Assembly (NCBI RefSeq): GCF_030817535.1
Contig: NZ_JAUSZL010000002.1
Coordinates: 2,666,001-2,730,000 of the forward strand
Length of the DNA stretch: 64,000 bases
Direction: 5' to 3'
Source: Streptomyces sp. V3I8
GTDB taxonomy: Bacteria; Actinomycetota; Actinomycetes; Streptomycetales; Streptomycetaceae
Every line of letters starts with the position of its first letter. Position 1 is the first letter of the stretch. Shown here in pieces: positions 28,737-38,267 of this stretch. The notes beneath the pieces were generated by a model, which worked only from the letters and a program-made list of their open reading frames with translations, made no database searches and had not been told where the DNA came from. The position numbers were made by a program, and so were the translations under genes.

Positions 28737-30479
28737 TTATTCGACGCCGATCAGGAGGAGTGATCCCTGGCGGCCGCCTCGGTAGACCACCGTGTCCACC
28801 GCCAGGTAGGACTCCCGGACCCGGGTCTCCAGGTGGGGCGCGATCGTGGCGGGGGCCTCGTCGCCGAGGACCAGGGTGACCATCTCGCCGCCCGCCGCGA
28901 GCATGCGGTCCAGGACCGCCTCGGCGGTGGCCGTGACGTCCGAGCCGATCACGGCCACGTCGCCCTCGATGAGGCCGAGGATGTCGCCGGCCTGGCAGAT
29001 GCCCGCCATGGTCCAGGACTGGCGTTCCGCGACCTCCACCTCGGCGTACCGGGTCGCGCCCGCGGCCGAGGTCATCGCGACCACGTCCTCGTCGAAGCGC
29101 CGCTCGGGCTCGTGCACGGCGAGCGCGGCGATCCCCTGCACCGCCGAGCGGGTGGGGATCAGCGCCACCCGTACGCCCTCGGTGCGGGCCTGCTCGGCCG
29201 CCGCGGCCGCGGTGTGGCGCAGCTCGGCGTCGTTCGGCAGCAGGACGACCTCCAGGGCGTGCGCCCGCCGTACCGCCTCGACGAGCTCCCCGCTGGCCGG
29301 CGGCTCCCCGGGGCGGGCCAGGACGGTGGTGGCCCCGGCCTCGGCGTAGAGGTGCGCGAGCCCCTCGCCGGGGACCACGGCCACGACCGCGCGCTGGGCC
29401 CGCTCCCGGACCGGCCGGGCGGTCGAGCCCGTCGTGTGCGCGTCGGCGGGCCCGAAGTGCGTGATCCGGATCCGGTGCGGCCGACCGGCCTCGACGCCCG
29501 CCTCGACGGCCGCGCCGGCGTCGTCCACGTGCACGTGGACGTTCCACAGGCCGTCCCCGCCGACCACGACGAGCGAGTCCCCGAGCGCGTCGAGCCGGTC
29601 GCGCAGCCGGGCCACGGCCGCGTCCTCCGCCTCCAGGAGGTAGATCACCTCGAACGCGGGGCCGTTCTCCGTCTCGACGGGACCGCCGCCGTCCGCGCAC
29701 TCCAGGGCCGTCGCGCCGGCGTCGGCCGCCACCACGCGCGCATGGGAGGCGAGGACCGGTACCGCCGCCCTGGCCGGGGTCCGCCCCGTGAACGTCTCCA
29801 CCAGCGCCGCCAGCACGGCCACGAGTCCGCGGCCGCCCGCGTCGACCACCCCGGCCCGTTCCAGGACGGCCAGCTGCCCGGGGGTCGCCGCGAGGGCGGC
29901 CCGCGCGCCTTCGTACGCGGCCCGCGCGACCGCCGCGCAGTCCCCCTCCGCGCCCGAGGCCGCGTCGGCGGCGGCCGAGGCGACGGTGAGGACCGTGCCC
30001 TCGACCGGGTGCGCGACGGCCTGCCGGGCCGCGTCGGACGCGTGCCGCAGGGCGAGCCGCAGACTCTCGCCGTCGGTCCGCCCGGTGCCGGTGTCCGCGG
30101 CGAGCACCTGGGCCATGCCCCGCAGGAGCTGCGCGAGGATCGTCCCGGAGTTCCCGCGCGCCCCGATGAGCGCGCCGTGCGCCATGGCCCGTACCGCGTC
30201 CGCGAGCGTGGGCGGCTCGATCACCCGCCCGCCGGGCGGAGTGCCGGATCCGGCGCCGTCGCCGACGACGGACATGGCGGCGTGCGCCGCGAAGACCGCC
30301 TCGACGGCCGCCGCCGCCGATTCGACGGTCAGATACAGATTGGTGCCGGTGTCGCCGTCCGCGACGGGATAGACATTGATCGCGTCGATCTCCTCGCGCG
30401 CCCGGCCGAGGGTCTCCAGCGCGAGTGCGCACCAGGCGCGTACCGCGGATGCGTCCAATGTCTGCGGCACCTGCGGCAC
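28737..30479 (-). CDS. DAK2-domain (FakA-like) kinase protein
   Basis: A 580-residue protein of the DhaK/FakA superfamily. The DAK2 domain is at the N-terminus with the Mg-ATP motif VADGDTGTNLYLT, then GARGNSGTILAQLLRG. The C-terminal half is the FakA-type DegV-related region (LPNDAELRHTA, VVAMTSAAGATRY). FakA phosphorylates fatty acids bound to FakB in firmicutes; no FakB is seen here, so the substrate is unknown. The start chosen is GTG at 30479, because AAGGAGG lies 5 nt before it. An ATG at 30596 would add 39 residues but has no ribosome-binding site. Confidence 0.85.
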   Translation of the reverse strand: MPQVPQTLDASAVRAWCALALETLGRAREEIDAINVYPVADGDTGTNLYLTVESAAAAVEAVFAAHAAMSVVGDGAGSGTPPGGRVIEPPTLADAVRAMAHGALIGARGNSGTILAQLLRGMAQVLAADTGTGRTDGESLRLALRHASDAARQAVAHPVEGTVLTVASAAADAASGAEGDCAAVARAAYEGARAALAATPGQLAVLERAGVVDAGGRGLVAVLAALVETFTGRTPARAAVPVLASHARVVAADAGATALECADGGGPVETENGPAFEVIYLLEAEDAAVARLRDRLDALGDSLVVVGGDGLWNVHVHVDDAGAAVEAGVEAGRPHRIRITHFGPADAHTTGSTARPVRERAQRAVVAVVPGEGLAHLYAEAGATTVLARPGEPPASGELVEAVRRAHALEVVLLPNDAELRHTAAAAAEQARTEGVRVALIPTRSAVQGIAALAVHEPERRFDEDVVAMTSAAGATRYAEVEVAERQSWTMAGICQAGDILGLIEGDVAVIGSDVTATAEAVLDRMLAAGGEMVTLVLGDEAPATIAPHLETRVRESYLAVDTVVYRGGRQGSLLLIGVE

Positions 30480-30750
30480 CTGCGCCTCCTTGAGCAGCCC
30501 GACGTCCGACGCAGCGTAGACCCAGGTGGGGTCCGTGCCGGAAGAGGGCGGGAGGAGAGCGGGGAAGAGGGCCGGGACGGACTCCGCGCGGGACATGGTA
30601 GTTTCGTTGTACGGACGCAGTCGTTGTATGCTGCTCCGGTTGCCCGATCCGATCGGGCCTTCCCCCTGGCAGCGCCACTCAGATCCTACGATCCTGATCT
30701 CGGCATGCCGGGATCCACCGTAAGAGCATCTGAAGTCTTTGGAGTGACCC

Positions 30751-30936
30751 GTGGCTGCCAACTGCGACGTCTGTGGCAAGGGGCCGAGCTTCGGCAACAG
30801 CATCTCGCACTCGCACCGCCGTACGTCCCGTCGCTGGAACCCGAACATCCAGCGCGTCCGTACCGTGGTCGGCGGGACGCCGAAGCGCGTCAACGCTTGC
30901 ACCTCGTGCATCAAGGCCGGCAAGGTCTCACGCTGA
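30751..30936 (+). CDS. rpmB: Ribosomal protein bL28
   Basis: A 61-residue large-subunit protein ([15 protein letters not shown]) with a CxxC near the N-terminus and CTSC near the C-terminus, so the zinc-containing form. The start is GTG with TTGGAG upstream. It diverges from the DAK2 gene; the 271-nt gap carries both promoters. Confidence 0.97.
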   Translation: MAANCDVCGKGPSFGNSISHSHRRTSRRWNPNIQRVRTVVGGTPKRVNACTSCIKAGKVSR

Positions 30937-30976
30937 CGCTCTGCACAGCGCGCAGCCACTGCTGGTCCACCGCTCG

Positions 30977-31006
30977 AAGCCGGTCCCCCTCACGGAGGAC
31001 CGGCTT
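30977..31006 (+). terminator. rpmB terminator
   Basis: A 10-bp stem (30977-30986 with 30997-31006), 10-nt loop, followed by TCTGCTGTT. It lies 40 nt after the rpmB stop. Confidence 0.82.
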
Positions 31007-31050
31007 TCTGCTGTTCCTGGGGCGGGCATTCCACCGGCAGACATCTCACG

Positions 31051-31110
31051 GGCGGACGTTCTCCGGCCGGACGTTCCTCAGGCCGGACGTTCCTCAGGCG
31101 GACGTTCCCC
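31051..31110. repeat. Four tandem copies of a 14-16 nt unit at the thiD 3' end
   Basis: GGCCGGACGTTCCTCA occurs twice exactly (31065-31080 and 31081-31096), flanked by two variants (31051-31064 and 31097-31110). The last copy overlaps the thiD stop codon and final codons (RNVRGT... side), so the repeat has grown into the coding end. Confidence 0.75.
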
Positions 31111-31915
31111 GCACGGACCGCCACCCGTGGTGCACCGGTCCGATACCGGCCCCGAGCGCGAACCCGGCGCCGATCGCCCCGGTGACGTACTCCTTCGCCG
31201 CCACCGCCGCGTCCGGCACCGACCGTCCCTTCGCCAGCTCCGAGGCGATCGCGCTCGCCAGCGTGCACCCCGTGCCGTGGGTGTGCCGGTTGTCGAGCCG
31301 GGGCGCGCGCAGCCACAGCTCCTCGGAGCCGTCGGTGAGGAAGTCCACGGCGTCGCCGCTCAGGTGACCGCCCTTGATCAGCGCCCAGGCCGGCCCGTAC
31401 GACAGCACGGCCGCCGCCGCCCGCCGCATCCCGTCCTGCGACCCGACCGTCACGCCCGTGAGCTGCGCCACCTCGTCGAGGTTCGGGGTCGCCACCGTGG
31501 CCACCGGCAGCAGCTTCGTCCGTACGCAGTCCAGCGCGGACGCGGCGAGCAGGGAGTCACCGTGCTTGGAGACGCCCACCGGGTCGACGACGGCGGGCGC
31601 GTCGGTGCCGCCGATCAACTCGGCGACGGCCTCGACGAGTTCGGCCGAGGAGAGCATGCCGGTCTTGACCGCCTGGACCCCGATGTCGTCGACCACACTG
31701 CGGTACTGGGCGCGCACGGCCTCCACCGGCAGCTCCCAGACGCCCTGCACGCCGAGGGAGTTCTGCGCGGTGACGGCGGTGAGCACGCTCATGCCGTGCA
31801 CCCCGAGCGCGAGCATGGTCTTCAGGTCGGCCTGGATCCCGGCCCCGCCCCCGGAGTCGGAGCCCGCGACCGTCAGCACACGGGGCGGCGCGGACGCCCG
31901 AGGCGGTGTGCTCAT
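31094..31915 (-). CDS. thiD: Hydroxymethylpyrimidine/phosphomethylpyrimidine kinase ThiD
   Basis: A thiamine-pathway kinase that phosphorylates HMP and HMP-P. It has 273 residues with the ribokinase-fold signature [21 protein letters not shown], substrate region [10 protein letters not shown], and the anion hole [12 protein letters not shown]. Its ATG overlaps the thiL stop by 4 nt (ATGA), so it is the second gene of thiL-thiD. The C-terminus is formed in part by a tandem DNA repeat. Confidence 0.95.
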   Translation of the reverse strand: MSTPPRASAPPRVLTVAGSDSGGGAGIQADLKTMLALGVHGMSVLTAVTAQNSLGVQGVWELPVEAVRAQYRSVVDDIGVQAVKTGMLSSAELVEAVAELIGGTDAPAVVDPVGVSKHGDSLLAASALDCVRTKLLPVATVATPNLDEVAQLTGVTVGSQDGMRRAAAAVLSYGPAWALIKGGHLSGDAVDFLTDGSEELWLRAPRLDNRHTHGTGCTLASAIASELAKGRSVPDAAVAAKEYVTGAIGAGFALGAGIGPVHHGWRSVRGTSA

Positions 31916-32877
31916 GACTCGATGTCCCCGAAGTGGTCCCAGCCGCCCTTGCTCGTCCAGGGCGCCCCGTCGACCGTCACCTGGGGCAGCGCCGACGGGT
32001 TGAGGACCTCGCCGATCACCTTCCAGCGCGCGGGCAGTTTCACGTCCGGCGGGAACGTCGCGACGATCGCGTGGTCCTCGCCGCCGGTGAGCACCCACTG
32101 GATCGGGTCGACGCCGACGGCCTGACCGATGTCGTTCATCTGCGTGGGGATGTCGACGTCGCCGGAGCGGACGTCGATGCGTACCTTGCTGGCCTCGGCG
32201 ATGTGCCCGAGATCGGCGATCAGCCCGTCGCTGACGTCCGTCATGGAGGTCGCGCCGAGCCCGGCGGCCGCGGGGCCCGCGTGGTACGGCGGTTCCGGGC
32301 GCCGGTGCGCCTCGACGAAGGCGCGCGGCGAGCGGAAACCGCGGGACAGCACGGCGTGCCCGGCCGCGGACCAGCCCAGCCAGCCCGTCACGGCCACCAC
32401 GTCGCCGGGCCGGGCGCCGGCCCGGGTGACCGGCTCGTGGTTGCGCAGGTCACCGAGCGCGGTGATCGCCACGGTGATCGTGTCGCCGCGTACGACGTCC
32501 CCGCCGACGACGGCCGCGCCGGCGACCTGGCACTCGTCGCGCAGGCCGTCCATCAGCTCGGAGGGCCAGGTGGCGGGCAGTTCGGCCGGTACGACCAGGC
32601 CGAGCAGCAGCGCGGTCGGCACGGCGCCCATGGCGGCGATGTCCGCCAGGTTCTGCGCGGCCGCCTTGCGCCCGACGTCGTACGCCGTGGACCAGTCGCG
32701 CCGGAAGTGCCGCCCCTCCAGGAGGATGTCGGTGCTCGCCACGACCCTGCGGTCGGGGGCGGCCACCACGGCCGCGTCGTCACCCGGCCCGACGCGCACC
32801 GCCGGGGTGGTGGTGAGCCGGGAGGTGAGCTCCCTGATGAGCCCGAACTCCCCCAACTCGCCCACGGTTCCCTTCAC
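31912..32877 (-). CDS. thiL: Thiamine-monophosphate kinase ThiL
   Basis: The last step of thiamine diphosphate synthesis. It has 321 residues of the AIR-synthase/PurM fold: [12 protein letters not shown] and [15 protein letters not shown] (Mg and substrate), [14 protein letters not shown], and [14 protein letters not shown]. The start is GTG at 32875-32877, with an alternative GTG four codons downstream. Confidence 0.95.
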   Translation of the reverse strand: MKGTVGELGEFGLIRELTSRLTTTPAVRVGPGDDAAVVAAPDRRVVASTDILLEGRHFRRDWSTAYDVGRKAAAQNLADIAAMGAVPTALLLGLVVPAELPATWPSELMDGLRDECQVAGAAVVGGDVVRGDTITVAITALGDLRNHEPVTRAGARPGDVVAVTGWLGWSAAGHAVLSRGFRSPRAFVEAHRRPEPPYHAGPAAAGLGATSMTDVSDGLIADLGHIAEASKVRIDVRSGDVDIPTQMNDIGQAVGVDPIQWVLTGGEDHAIVATFPPDVKLPARWKVIGEVLNPSALPQVTVDGAPWTSKGGWDHFGDIES

Positions 32878-32931
32878 CGAGTCTCACCTGTTCCCTTCGT
32901 GCCCATGAGGCGAGTTTCCTTCTGTCCGTGC

Positions 32932-32981
32932 GTGCGGCCGACCGGTTCGTGCACGCGCGCGTGCGGCCGGACGGTTCGTGC
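32932..32981. repeat. 21-nt direct repeat upstream of thiL
   Basis: GTGCGGCCGACCGGTTCGTGC (32932-32952, 21 nt given as positions) is repeated with two changes at 32961-32981. It lies in the 284-nt divergent gap between thiL and the Lrp-domain gene. Confidence 0.6.
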
Positions 32982-33161
32982 GTGTGCCCGGTCGCGGGCC
33001 GTCCCGCACCCCGGTACGGTCGAGACTGCCGTCAACCCGTGCGGGCCGTGCACCCCGACGCGCAAGCCACCGCCCCCGCGGGTCTCCCCGTGACGCGCGG
33101 CGACGCGATACCGTGGCGTTCCTTTTCCCCACATGATCCTCGTGGCCGCCCTGGAGGTTCC

Positions 33162-33395
33162 GTGGTACAGGCGTACATCCTGATCCAGACGGAGGTCGGC
33201 AAGGCGTCGACCGTCGCCGACACGATCAGCAAGATTTCGGGGGTGATCCAGGCCGAGGACGTGACAGGACCGTACGACGTGATCGTGCGGGCCCAGGCCG
33301 ACACGGTGGACGCGCTCGGCCGCATGGTGGTCGCGAAGGTCCAGCAAGTGGACGGCATCACGCGTACCCTGACCTGCCCGGTCGTGCACCTGTAG
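33162..33395 (+). CDS. Stand-alone Lrp/AsnC effector (RAM) domain protein
   Basis: A 77-residue protein consisting only of the Lrp ligand-binding alpha/beta domain (VQAYILIQTEVGKA, TGPYDVIVRAQADTVDALGRMV, RTLTCPVVHL). It lacks the helix-turn-helix domain and cannot bind DNA itself. Such small proteins form octameric or decameric rings and may bind amino acids or partner with full-length Lrp. GGAGG lies just before the GTG start. It is followed 20 nt later by the DUF3515 lipoprotein gene, probably in the same transcript. Confidence 0.9.
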   Translation: MVQAYILIQTEVGKASTVADTISKISGVIQAEDVTGPYDVIVRAQADTVDALGRMVVAKVQQVDGITRTLTCPVVHL

Positions 33396-33415
33396 CCCCC
33401 GTCTACGCTGGGCCG

Positions 33416-33925
33416 GTGGACCTCTTCCGTCACCGGCGTGCTTCTTCGGTCGGGCTGCCAGCCCTCGTTCTGCTGATCGCTGCCACAGGCTGCTCCCCGG
33501 CAGACGACAACACCCCGACCTCGGTTCCCCGTCCGGGCGCGAAGGCCACGAAACTGTGCCGGAACCTGGACAAGTCGCTGCCACGCGAGGTGGACGGCCT
33601 CGACCGGGAGGATCCCGAGCCCCGGTCGGCGCTGACCGCGGGCTGGGGAAGCCCGGCGATCATACTGCGCTGCGGGGTGTCGCGGCCCGCGAAGATGGTC
33701 GATCCCAAGGTGGCCGACGGGAGTGATCCCGACGCGATCGGGGGCGGCGTGAACGGGGTCGGGTGGCTGATGGAGGAGCGGGACGACGGATCGACCCGCT
33801 TCACCTCCGCACAGCGGCTCGTGTACGTCGAGGTGACGGTGGAGCCGGGGCGGGACACCTCTTCCGTCCTGGTCGATCTGGCCGGCGCCATCAAGAAGGC
33901 GGTCCCCGAGGGGATCGCGGACTGA
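33416..33925 (+). CDS. DUF3515 family lipoprotein
   Basis: A 169-residue predicted lipoprotein. A basic N-terminus (DLFRHRRAS) precedes a hydrophobic stretch and the lipobox IAATGC (lipidated Cys26). The mature part has a conserved Cys pair (KLCRNL and ILRCGV) and WLMEERDDGSTRFTS. The family is actinobacterial and of unknown function. The start is GTG. It converges on ddl. Confidence 0.85.
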   Translation: MDLFRHRRASSVGLPALVLLIAATGCSPADDNTPTSVPRPGAKATKLCRNLDKSLPREVDGLDREDPEPRSALTAGWGSPAIILRCGVSRPAKMVDPKVADGSDPDAIGGGVNGVGWLMEERDDGSTRFTSAQRLVYVEVTVEPGRDTSSVLVDLAGAIKKAVPEGIAD

Positions 33926-34000
33926 GGCCCCGGGACCGGCCGTCCGCCGGGGGCGGGCGCGGGTACGTCGTGGTTCCCCGCGCCCCCGCGGGGCCACTGC

Positions 34001-35159
34001 CTACCGCAGGCCCGTGCGCCTGCGCAGCGCCGCCCGGATCAGGGTGTTCACCAGTTCCGGGTACGGGACTCCCGTCGCCTCCCACATCTTGGGGTACATG
34101 GAGATGGGGGTGAAGCCGGGCATCGTGTTGATCTCGTTGATCACGAACCCGCCGTCCTCCGTGAGGAAGAAGTCCGCGCGGACCAGGCCCTCGCAGGACG
34201 CGGCCTCGAAGGCCTCGACGGCCAGGCGCCGGACCTCGGCGGTCTGCTCGGGGGTCAGCGGCGCGGGCACGACGCCGGGGGTCGAGTCGATGTACTTCGC
34301 CTCGAAGTCGTAGTACGCGTGCGACTGCACCGGCGGGATCTCGGCCGGCACGGACGCCCGGGGCCCGTCCTCGAACTCCAGGACGCCGCACTCGATCTCG
34401 CGCCCGCGCAGCAGCGCCTCCACGAGGAACTTCGGGTCGTGGCGCCGGGCCTCGGCGATCGCCTCGTCGAGGCCGGACAGGTCGTCGACCTTGGTGATGC
34501 CGATCGACGAGCCCGCGCGCGCGGGCTTCACGAAGAGCGGCCAGCCGTGCTCCCCCGCCAAATCGATGATCTTCTTGCGGGCGGCCGGCTCGTCCTGCTC
34601 CCACTCACGGGGACGGATCACCACGTACGGGCCGACCGACAGTCCGAAGGAGGTGAACACCCGCTTCATGTACTCCTTGTCCTGGCCGACGGCCGAGGCG
34701 AGCACACCCGAACCGACGTACGGGACACCGGAGAGTTCCAGCAGACCCTGCAGGGTGCCGTCCTCACCGTACGGACCGTGCAGCACCGGGAAGACGACGT
34801 CGACCTCGCCGAGCGCCTTCGGGACCGAGCCGGGCTCGCTGTAGACCACCTCGCGGCTGGCGGGGTCGACGGGCAGGATCACGCCGCCCTCGCCCGACTC
34901 GGCGAGCTGCTCGACGTCCGGCGTACGACGCTCGGTGATCGTCATGCGCTCGGGGTCGTCGGCGGTGAGCACCCAGCGGCCCTCCCGGGGTGATCCCGAT
35001 CGGCAGGACGTCGTACGCGGTCCGGTCGATGGCCCGCAGGACGGCTCCGGCGGTGACCATGGAGATCCCGTGTTCGGAGCTGCGCCCGCCGAAGACGACG
35101 GCCACGCGCGGCTTGCGAGGCGGCTGCTCAGGGTTCTGGGGAAGGTTCTCGGTGCTCAT
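34001..35159 (-). CDS. ddl: D-alanine--D-alanine ligase, with an apparent one-base frameshift
   Basis: Makes the D-Ala-D-Ala dipeptide for peptidoglycan. The N-terminal frame starts [13 protein letters not shown] and contains [20 protein letters not shown]. It goes out of frame after LPIGIT, and the remaining 320 residues continue in another frame ([10 protein letters not shown], then [33 protein letters not shown]). Removing one C from the run at 34987-34990 gives [14 protein letters not shown] and a normal 385-residue enzyme. A real null would be expected to be lethal unless a second ddl exists, so a sequencing error is more likely than a pseudogene. Confidence 0.9.
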
Positions 35160-35217
35160 ATCGGGTTGAGAGTACCCGGTGGCAGGACACGGAGTCAGCG
35201 GCCGGTGGCGGGGTCGT

Positions 35218-36237
35218 TCAGCGCCGTTCGGGCTTGGCGCTGCGCGACATCAGTTCCTTGAGGGCGACGACCGGTGCCTTGCCCTCGTGGACGATGCCGA
35301 CGACGGTCTCCGTGATGGGCATGTCGACTCCGTGCCGGCGCGCCAAGTCCAGTACGGACTCACAGGACTTGACGCCCTCGGCGGTCTGCCGGGTGACCGC
35401 GACGGTCTCCTGGAGGGTCATGCCCCTGCCGAGGTTCGTGCCGAAGGTGTGGTTGCGCGACAGCGGCGAGGAGCAGGTCGCCACCAGGTCGCCCAGGCCC
35501 GCGAGTCCGGAGAACGTCAGCGGGTCGGCGCCCATCGCCAGGCCCAGCCGGGTGGTCTCCGCCAGTCCCCGGGTGATGAGGGACCCCTTGGCGTTGTCGC
35601 CGAGTCCCATGCCGTCCGCGATGCCGACGGCGAGGCCGATGACGTTCTTGACCGCGCCGCCCAGCTCGCAGCCGACCACGTCGGTGTTGGTGTACGGGCG
35701 GAAGTACGGCGTGTGGCAGGCGGCCTGGAGCCTCTTGGCCACTCCTTCGTCACTGCAGGCGACCACGGCGGCGGCCGGCATCCGGGCGGCGATCTCGCGG
35801 GCCAGGTTGGGCCCGGTGACCACGGCGATCCGGTCGGCGCCGACCTTCGCGACGTCCCCGATCACCTCGCTCATCCGCATCGCGGAGCCGAGCTCGACGC
35901 CCTTCATGAGGGAGACGAGCACGGTGCCGGGCGCGAGCAGCGGCGTCCAGTCCGCCAGGTTCTCGCGCAGGGTCTGCGAGGGCACGGTGAGCACGGTGAA
36001 GTCGGCGTCGCGGGCCGCTTCGGCGGCATCGGTGGTGGCCCGCAGGTTCCCGGGCAGCTCGATGCCGGGCAGGTAGTCGGGGTTCGTCCGGGTGGAGTTG
36101 ACCGCTTCGGCGACTTCGGGCCGCCGTCCCCACAGCGTCACGTCGCACCCGGCGTCGGCGAGCACCATGCCGAAGGCCGTGCCCCACGATCCGGCCCCGA
36201 AGACGGCCGCCCTGACGGGTGTGCCGGATGTCGTCAC
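35218..36237 (-). CDS. gpsA: NAD(P)H-dependent glycerol-3-phosphate dehydrogenase GpsA
   Basis: Reduces dihydroxyacetone phosphate to sn-glycerol-3-phosphate for phospholipids. It has 339 residues: NAD site [22 protein letters not shown], the catalytic lysine region [14 protein letters not shown], and the substrate region [17 protein letters not shown]. The GTG start overlaps the plsC stop by 4 nt (GTGA), so the two are co-translated. The product of GpsA is the substrate of the acyltransferase step. Confidence 0.96.
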   Translation of the reverse strand: MTTSGTPVRAAVFGAGSWGTAFGMVLADAGCDVTLWGRRPEVAEAVNSTRTNPDYLPGIELPGNLRATTDAAEAARDADFTVLTVPSQTLRENLADWTPLLAPGTVLVSLMKGVELGSAMRMSEVIGDVAKVGADRIAVVTGPNLAREIAARMPAAAVVACSDEGVAKRLQAACHTPYFRPYTNTDVVGCELGGAVKNVIGLAVGIADGMGLGDNAKGSLITRGLAETTRLGLAMGADPLTFSGLAGLGDLVATCSSPLSRNHTFGTNLGRGMTLQETVAVTRQTAEGVKSCESVLDLARRHGVDMPITETVVGIVHEGKAPVVALKELMSRSAKPERR

Positions 36238-37076
36238 TTGCCGTGCCCCTTTTCGTGCTCTGCCTCGGTGATGTCCCGCAGGGTCTTTCCCCCCGCGGCC
36301 TCATCATGCCCGTCCCGCCCGTCCCGGTGCGCCCGCTCTTCCTGTTCCCGCGTGCGGCGGCGCTGCTCGACGCGCACCTGGCGCGGGTCGTAGCGCGTGG
36401 CGGGGGCCTTCTCGCCGCGGATCAGCTCCAGCTGCGCGGTGATCGCGGCCATGATGGCCTCGGTCGCTTCCTTCAGGAGGTCCGGGGTCATCTCCTTGTC
36501 GTAGAAGCGCGAGAGGTCCACGGGCGGGCCCGCGAGCACGTGGTGCGTCTTGCGCGGCCACAGGTCGGGCTTCTTGGCGTACGGGGCCAGCAGGTGGTTG
36601 GCGCCCCACTGGGCCACCGGGACGACCGGGCACCTGGTCCGCAGGGCGACCCGTGCGGCCCCGGTCTTGCCGGTCATCGGCCACAGGTCGGGGTCGCGGG
36701 TGAGGGTGGCCTCCGGATAGAAGGCGACGCACTCGCCGCGCTCCACGGCCTCGATCGCGGCACGGTAGGCGCTCAGCGCGTCGGTGCTCTCGCGGTACAC
36801 CGGGATCTGCCCGGTCCCCCGCATGGCCGCCCCCACGAAACCGCTCTTGAAAAGAGCGCTCTTGGCCAGGAACCGCGGAACGCGGCCGGTGTTGTACTGG
36901 AAGTGCCCGTACGCGAACGGATCCGCGTGTGAATTGTGGTTCACCGCGGTGATAAAACCGCCCTCGGCAGGAATGTTCTCCATTCCGCGCCAGTCCCGCT
37001 TGATCAGAACCATCAGCGGCGGTTTGCAGAGGGCCGCCGCGAAGCGGTACCAGAAGCTGATTCTGCGGCGGGACAC
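36234..37076 (-). CDS. plsC: 1-acyl-sn-glycerol-3-phosphate acyltransferase (PlsC family)
   Basis: A 280-residue membrane-associated acyltransferase. It has the HX4D motif in NHNSHADP, substrate motif FYPEATLTRD (variant of FPEGTRS), and VPVAQWGANHLL. The C-terminal tail is charged and rich in Arg/Glu. The start is GTG at 37074-37076 with AGGAAGG upstream. It is the first gene of the plsC-gpsA-ddl direction and diverges from fbiD. Confidence 0.9.
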   Translation of the reverse strand: MSRRRISFWYRFAAALCKPPLMVLIKRDWRGMENIPAEGGFITAVNHNSHADPFAYGHFQYNTGRVPRFLAKSALFKSGFVGAAMRGTGQIPVYRESTDALSAYRAAIEAVERGECVAFYPEATLTRDPDLWPMTGKTGAARVALRTRCPVVPVAQWGANHLLAPYAKKPDLWPRKTHHVLAGPPVDLSRFYDKEMTPDLLKEATEAIMAAITAQLELIRGEKAPATRYDPRQVRVEQRRRTREQEERAHRDGRDGHDEAAGGKTLRDITEAEHEKGHGK

Positions 37077-37219
37077 GCGCGCACCTTCCTCTTGAGCCTG
37101 GGGGCCGCACAAGTGTCGCCCCGGGCCGCCTGTCTGTCGAGAACACCGTACGCCCCGGCTTCGGGCCCGGCCCGGTCTCCGGGTGACAATGGGCGCGACG
37201 GAGGAGGGACGGAGCACCC

Positions 37220-37852
37220 GTGCAGTGGATCTTGGTCGTACCGCTCAAAACCTTGGCGCTCGCGAAGAGCAGGCTCTCGGACACGGCCGCCGACGGGCTG
37301 CGCCCGGGGCTCGCCCTCGCCTTCGCACAGGACACGGTGGCCGCCGCACTGGCCTGCGCGGAAGTCGCCGATGTGGCAGTAGTCACTGGCGATGCGCTGG
37401 CCGGACGGGAGCTGGCCGCCCTGGGTGCCCGGATCGTCCCGGACGAGCCGGGCGGTGGTCTGAACGCCGCCCTGCGGCACGGGGCGGGGGCCGTACGTAT
37501 GCAAAACCCCCGAACTCCGCTGGCGGCACTGAACGCCGACCTGCCCGCACTGCGTCCGCCGGAATTGGCCCGTGTGCTCACCGCGGCCGCGGAATTCCCA
37601 CGTGCTTTCCTGCCGGACGCCGCGGGATTCGGCACCACTCTCCTGGCCGTGTCGCCGGGGCGTGAATTGCTGCCCGCTTTCGGAACGGATTCCCGCGCGC
37701 GTCACCGCGCCTCGGGCGCCGCGGAACTCCTGCCGACAGCGGTGGATTCCGTACGCCAGGACGTGGACACCGGTGCGGACCTGCGCGCGGCATTGGCGCT
37801 GGGTGTGGGCCCGTACACGACTTCGGCCGTGGAACGCCTGCGAGCGGCGTGA
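37220..37852 (+). CDS. fbiD: Phosphoenolpyruvate guanylyltransferase FbiD (CofC-like)
   Basis: A cofactor F420 pathway enzyme activating phosphoenolpyruvate with GTP. It has 210 residues: MQWILVVPLKTLALAKSRL (nucleotide site), VVTGDALAGRELAALGA, the metal site LNADLPALRP, and C-terminal GVGPYTTSAVERL. The start is the ATG at 37220 with GGAGGGA upstream. F420 links it functionally with LLM-type enzymes such as the one at 10.4 kb. Confidence 0.93.
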   Translation: MQWILVVPLKTLALAKSRLSDTAADGLRPGLALAFAQDTVAAALACAEVADVAVVTGDALAGRELAALGARIVPDEPGGGLNAALRHGAGAVRMQNPRTPLAALNADLPALRPPELARVLTAAAEFPRAFLPDAAGFGTTLLAVSPGRELLPAFGTDSRARHRASGAAELLPTAVDSVRQDVDTGADLRAALALGVGPYTTSAVERLRAA

Positions 37853-37954
37853 GCTTTGCGGCCGGCGGGTGAAGTGCGGGTCGCCGCCGGCCGGCCGCGC
37901 GGATCTTCGCGCCCCCGAAGCGTTTTCCCCCGGCCGACCCCATACCCTTCCCCC

Positions 37955-38158
37955 ATGCAGGCGACCGCGTACACATACGACCACGACACCCGCACCGGCC
38001 AAGTGCTGCTGGACGACGGGACTCCCGTGCCCTTCGACGCCGAGGCGTTCGACAGGGGCGGCCTGCGACTGCTCCGTCCGGGCCAGCGCGTACGGATCGA
38101 GACCGAGGGCGAGCGGGACGACCGCCGCATCACCCTGGTGACGCTGCAGACCTTCTGA
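37955..38158 (+). CDS. 67-residue OB-fold/cold-shock-like small protein
   Basis: A small protein (QATAYTYDHDTRTGQVLLDDG) with a beta-rich pattern and the phrase PFDAEAFDRGGLRLLRPGQRV, resembling the small cold-shock-like or S1-like fold proteins that often accompany fbiD in Streptomyces. No RNA-binding RNP motif is clear. It lies 103 nt after fbiD and is probably transcribed with it. Confidence 0.75.
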   Translation: MQATAYTYDHDTRTGQVLLDDGTPVPFDAEAFDRGGLRLLRPGQRVRIETEGERDDRRITLVTLQTF

Positions 38159-38212
38159 CGGCAGGTGTTCCGGCGGCGGGTCTTCCGGCGGCGGGTCTTC
38201 GGAGAACGCCGC

Positions 38213-38242
38213 GGGCCGGGCTCCCCCGGGGGAGCCCGGCCC
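38213..38242. terminator. Bidirectional terminator between the small protein gene and hupS
   Basis: Two 15-bp complementary arms (38213-38227 with 38228-38242) followed by GTTTTCCC on the plus side. It lies between convergent genes. It is preceded by a tandem TTCCGGCGGCGGGTC repeat (about 38167-38200). Confidence 0.85.
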
Positions 38243-38267
38243 GGCGCGTTTTCCCGACGCCCCTGAT

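Noticed and set aside
28275..28785. Plus-strand frames in the tandem-repeat block at 28.3-28.8 kb
   Set aside because: The translated peptides are repeats of the DNA element (for example SSPRPSRGG), not a protein.
30480..30750. TTGTAC and TATGCT as a -35/-10 pair for rpmB
   Set aside because: The spacing is 14 nt, too short for a standard promoter, so I do not call it.
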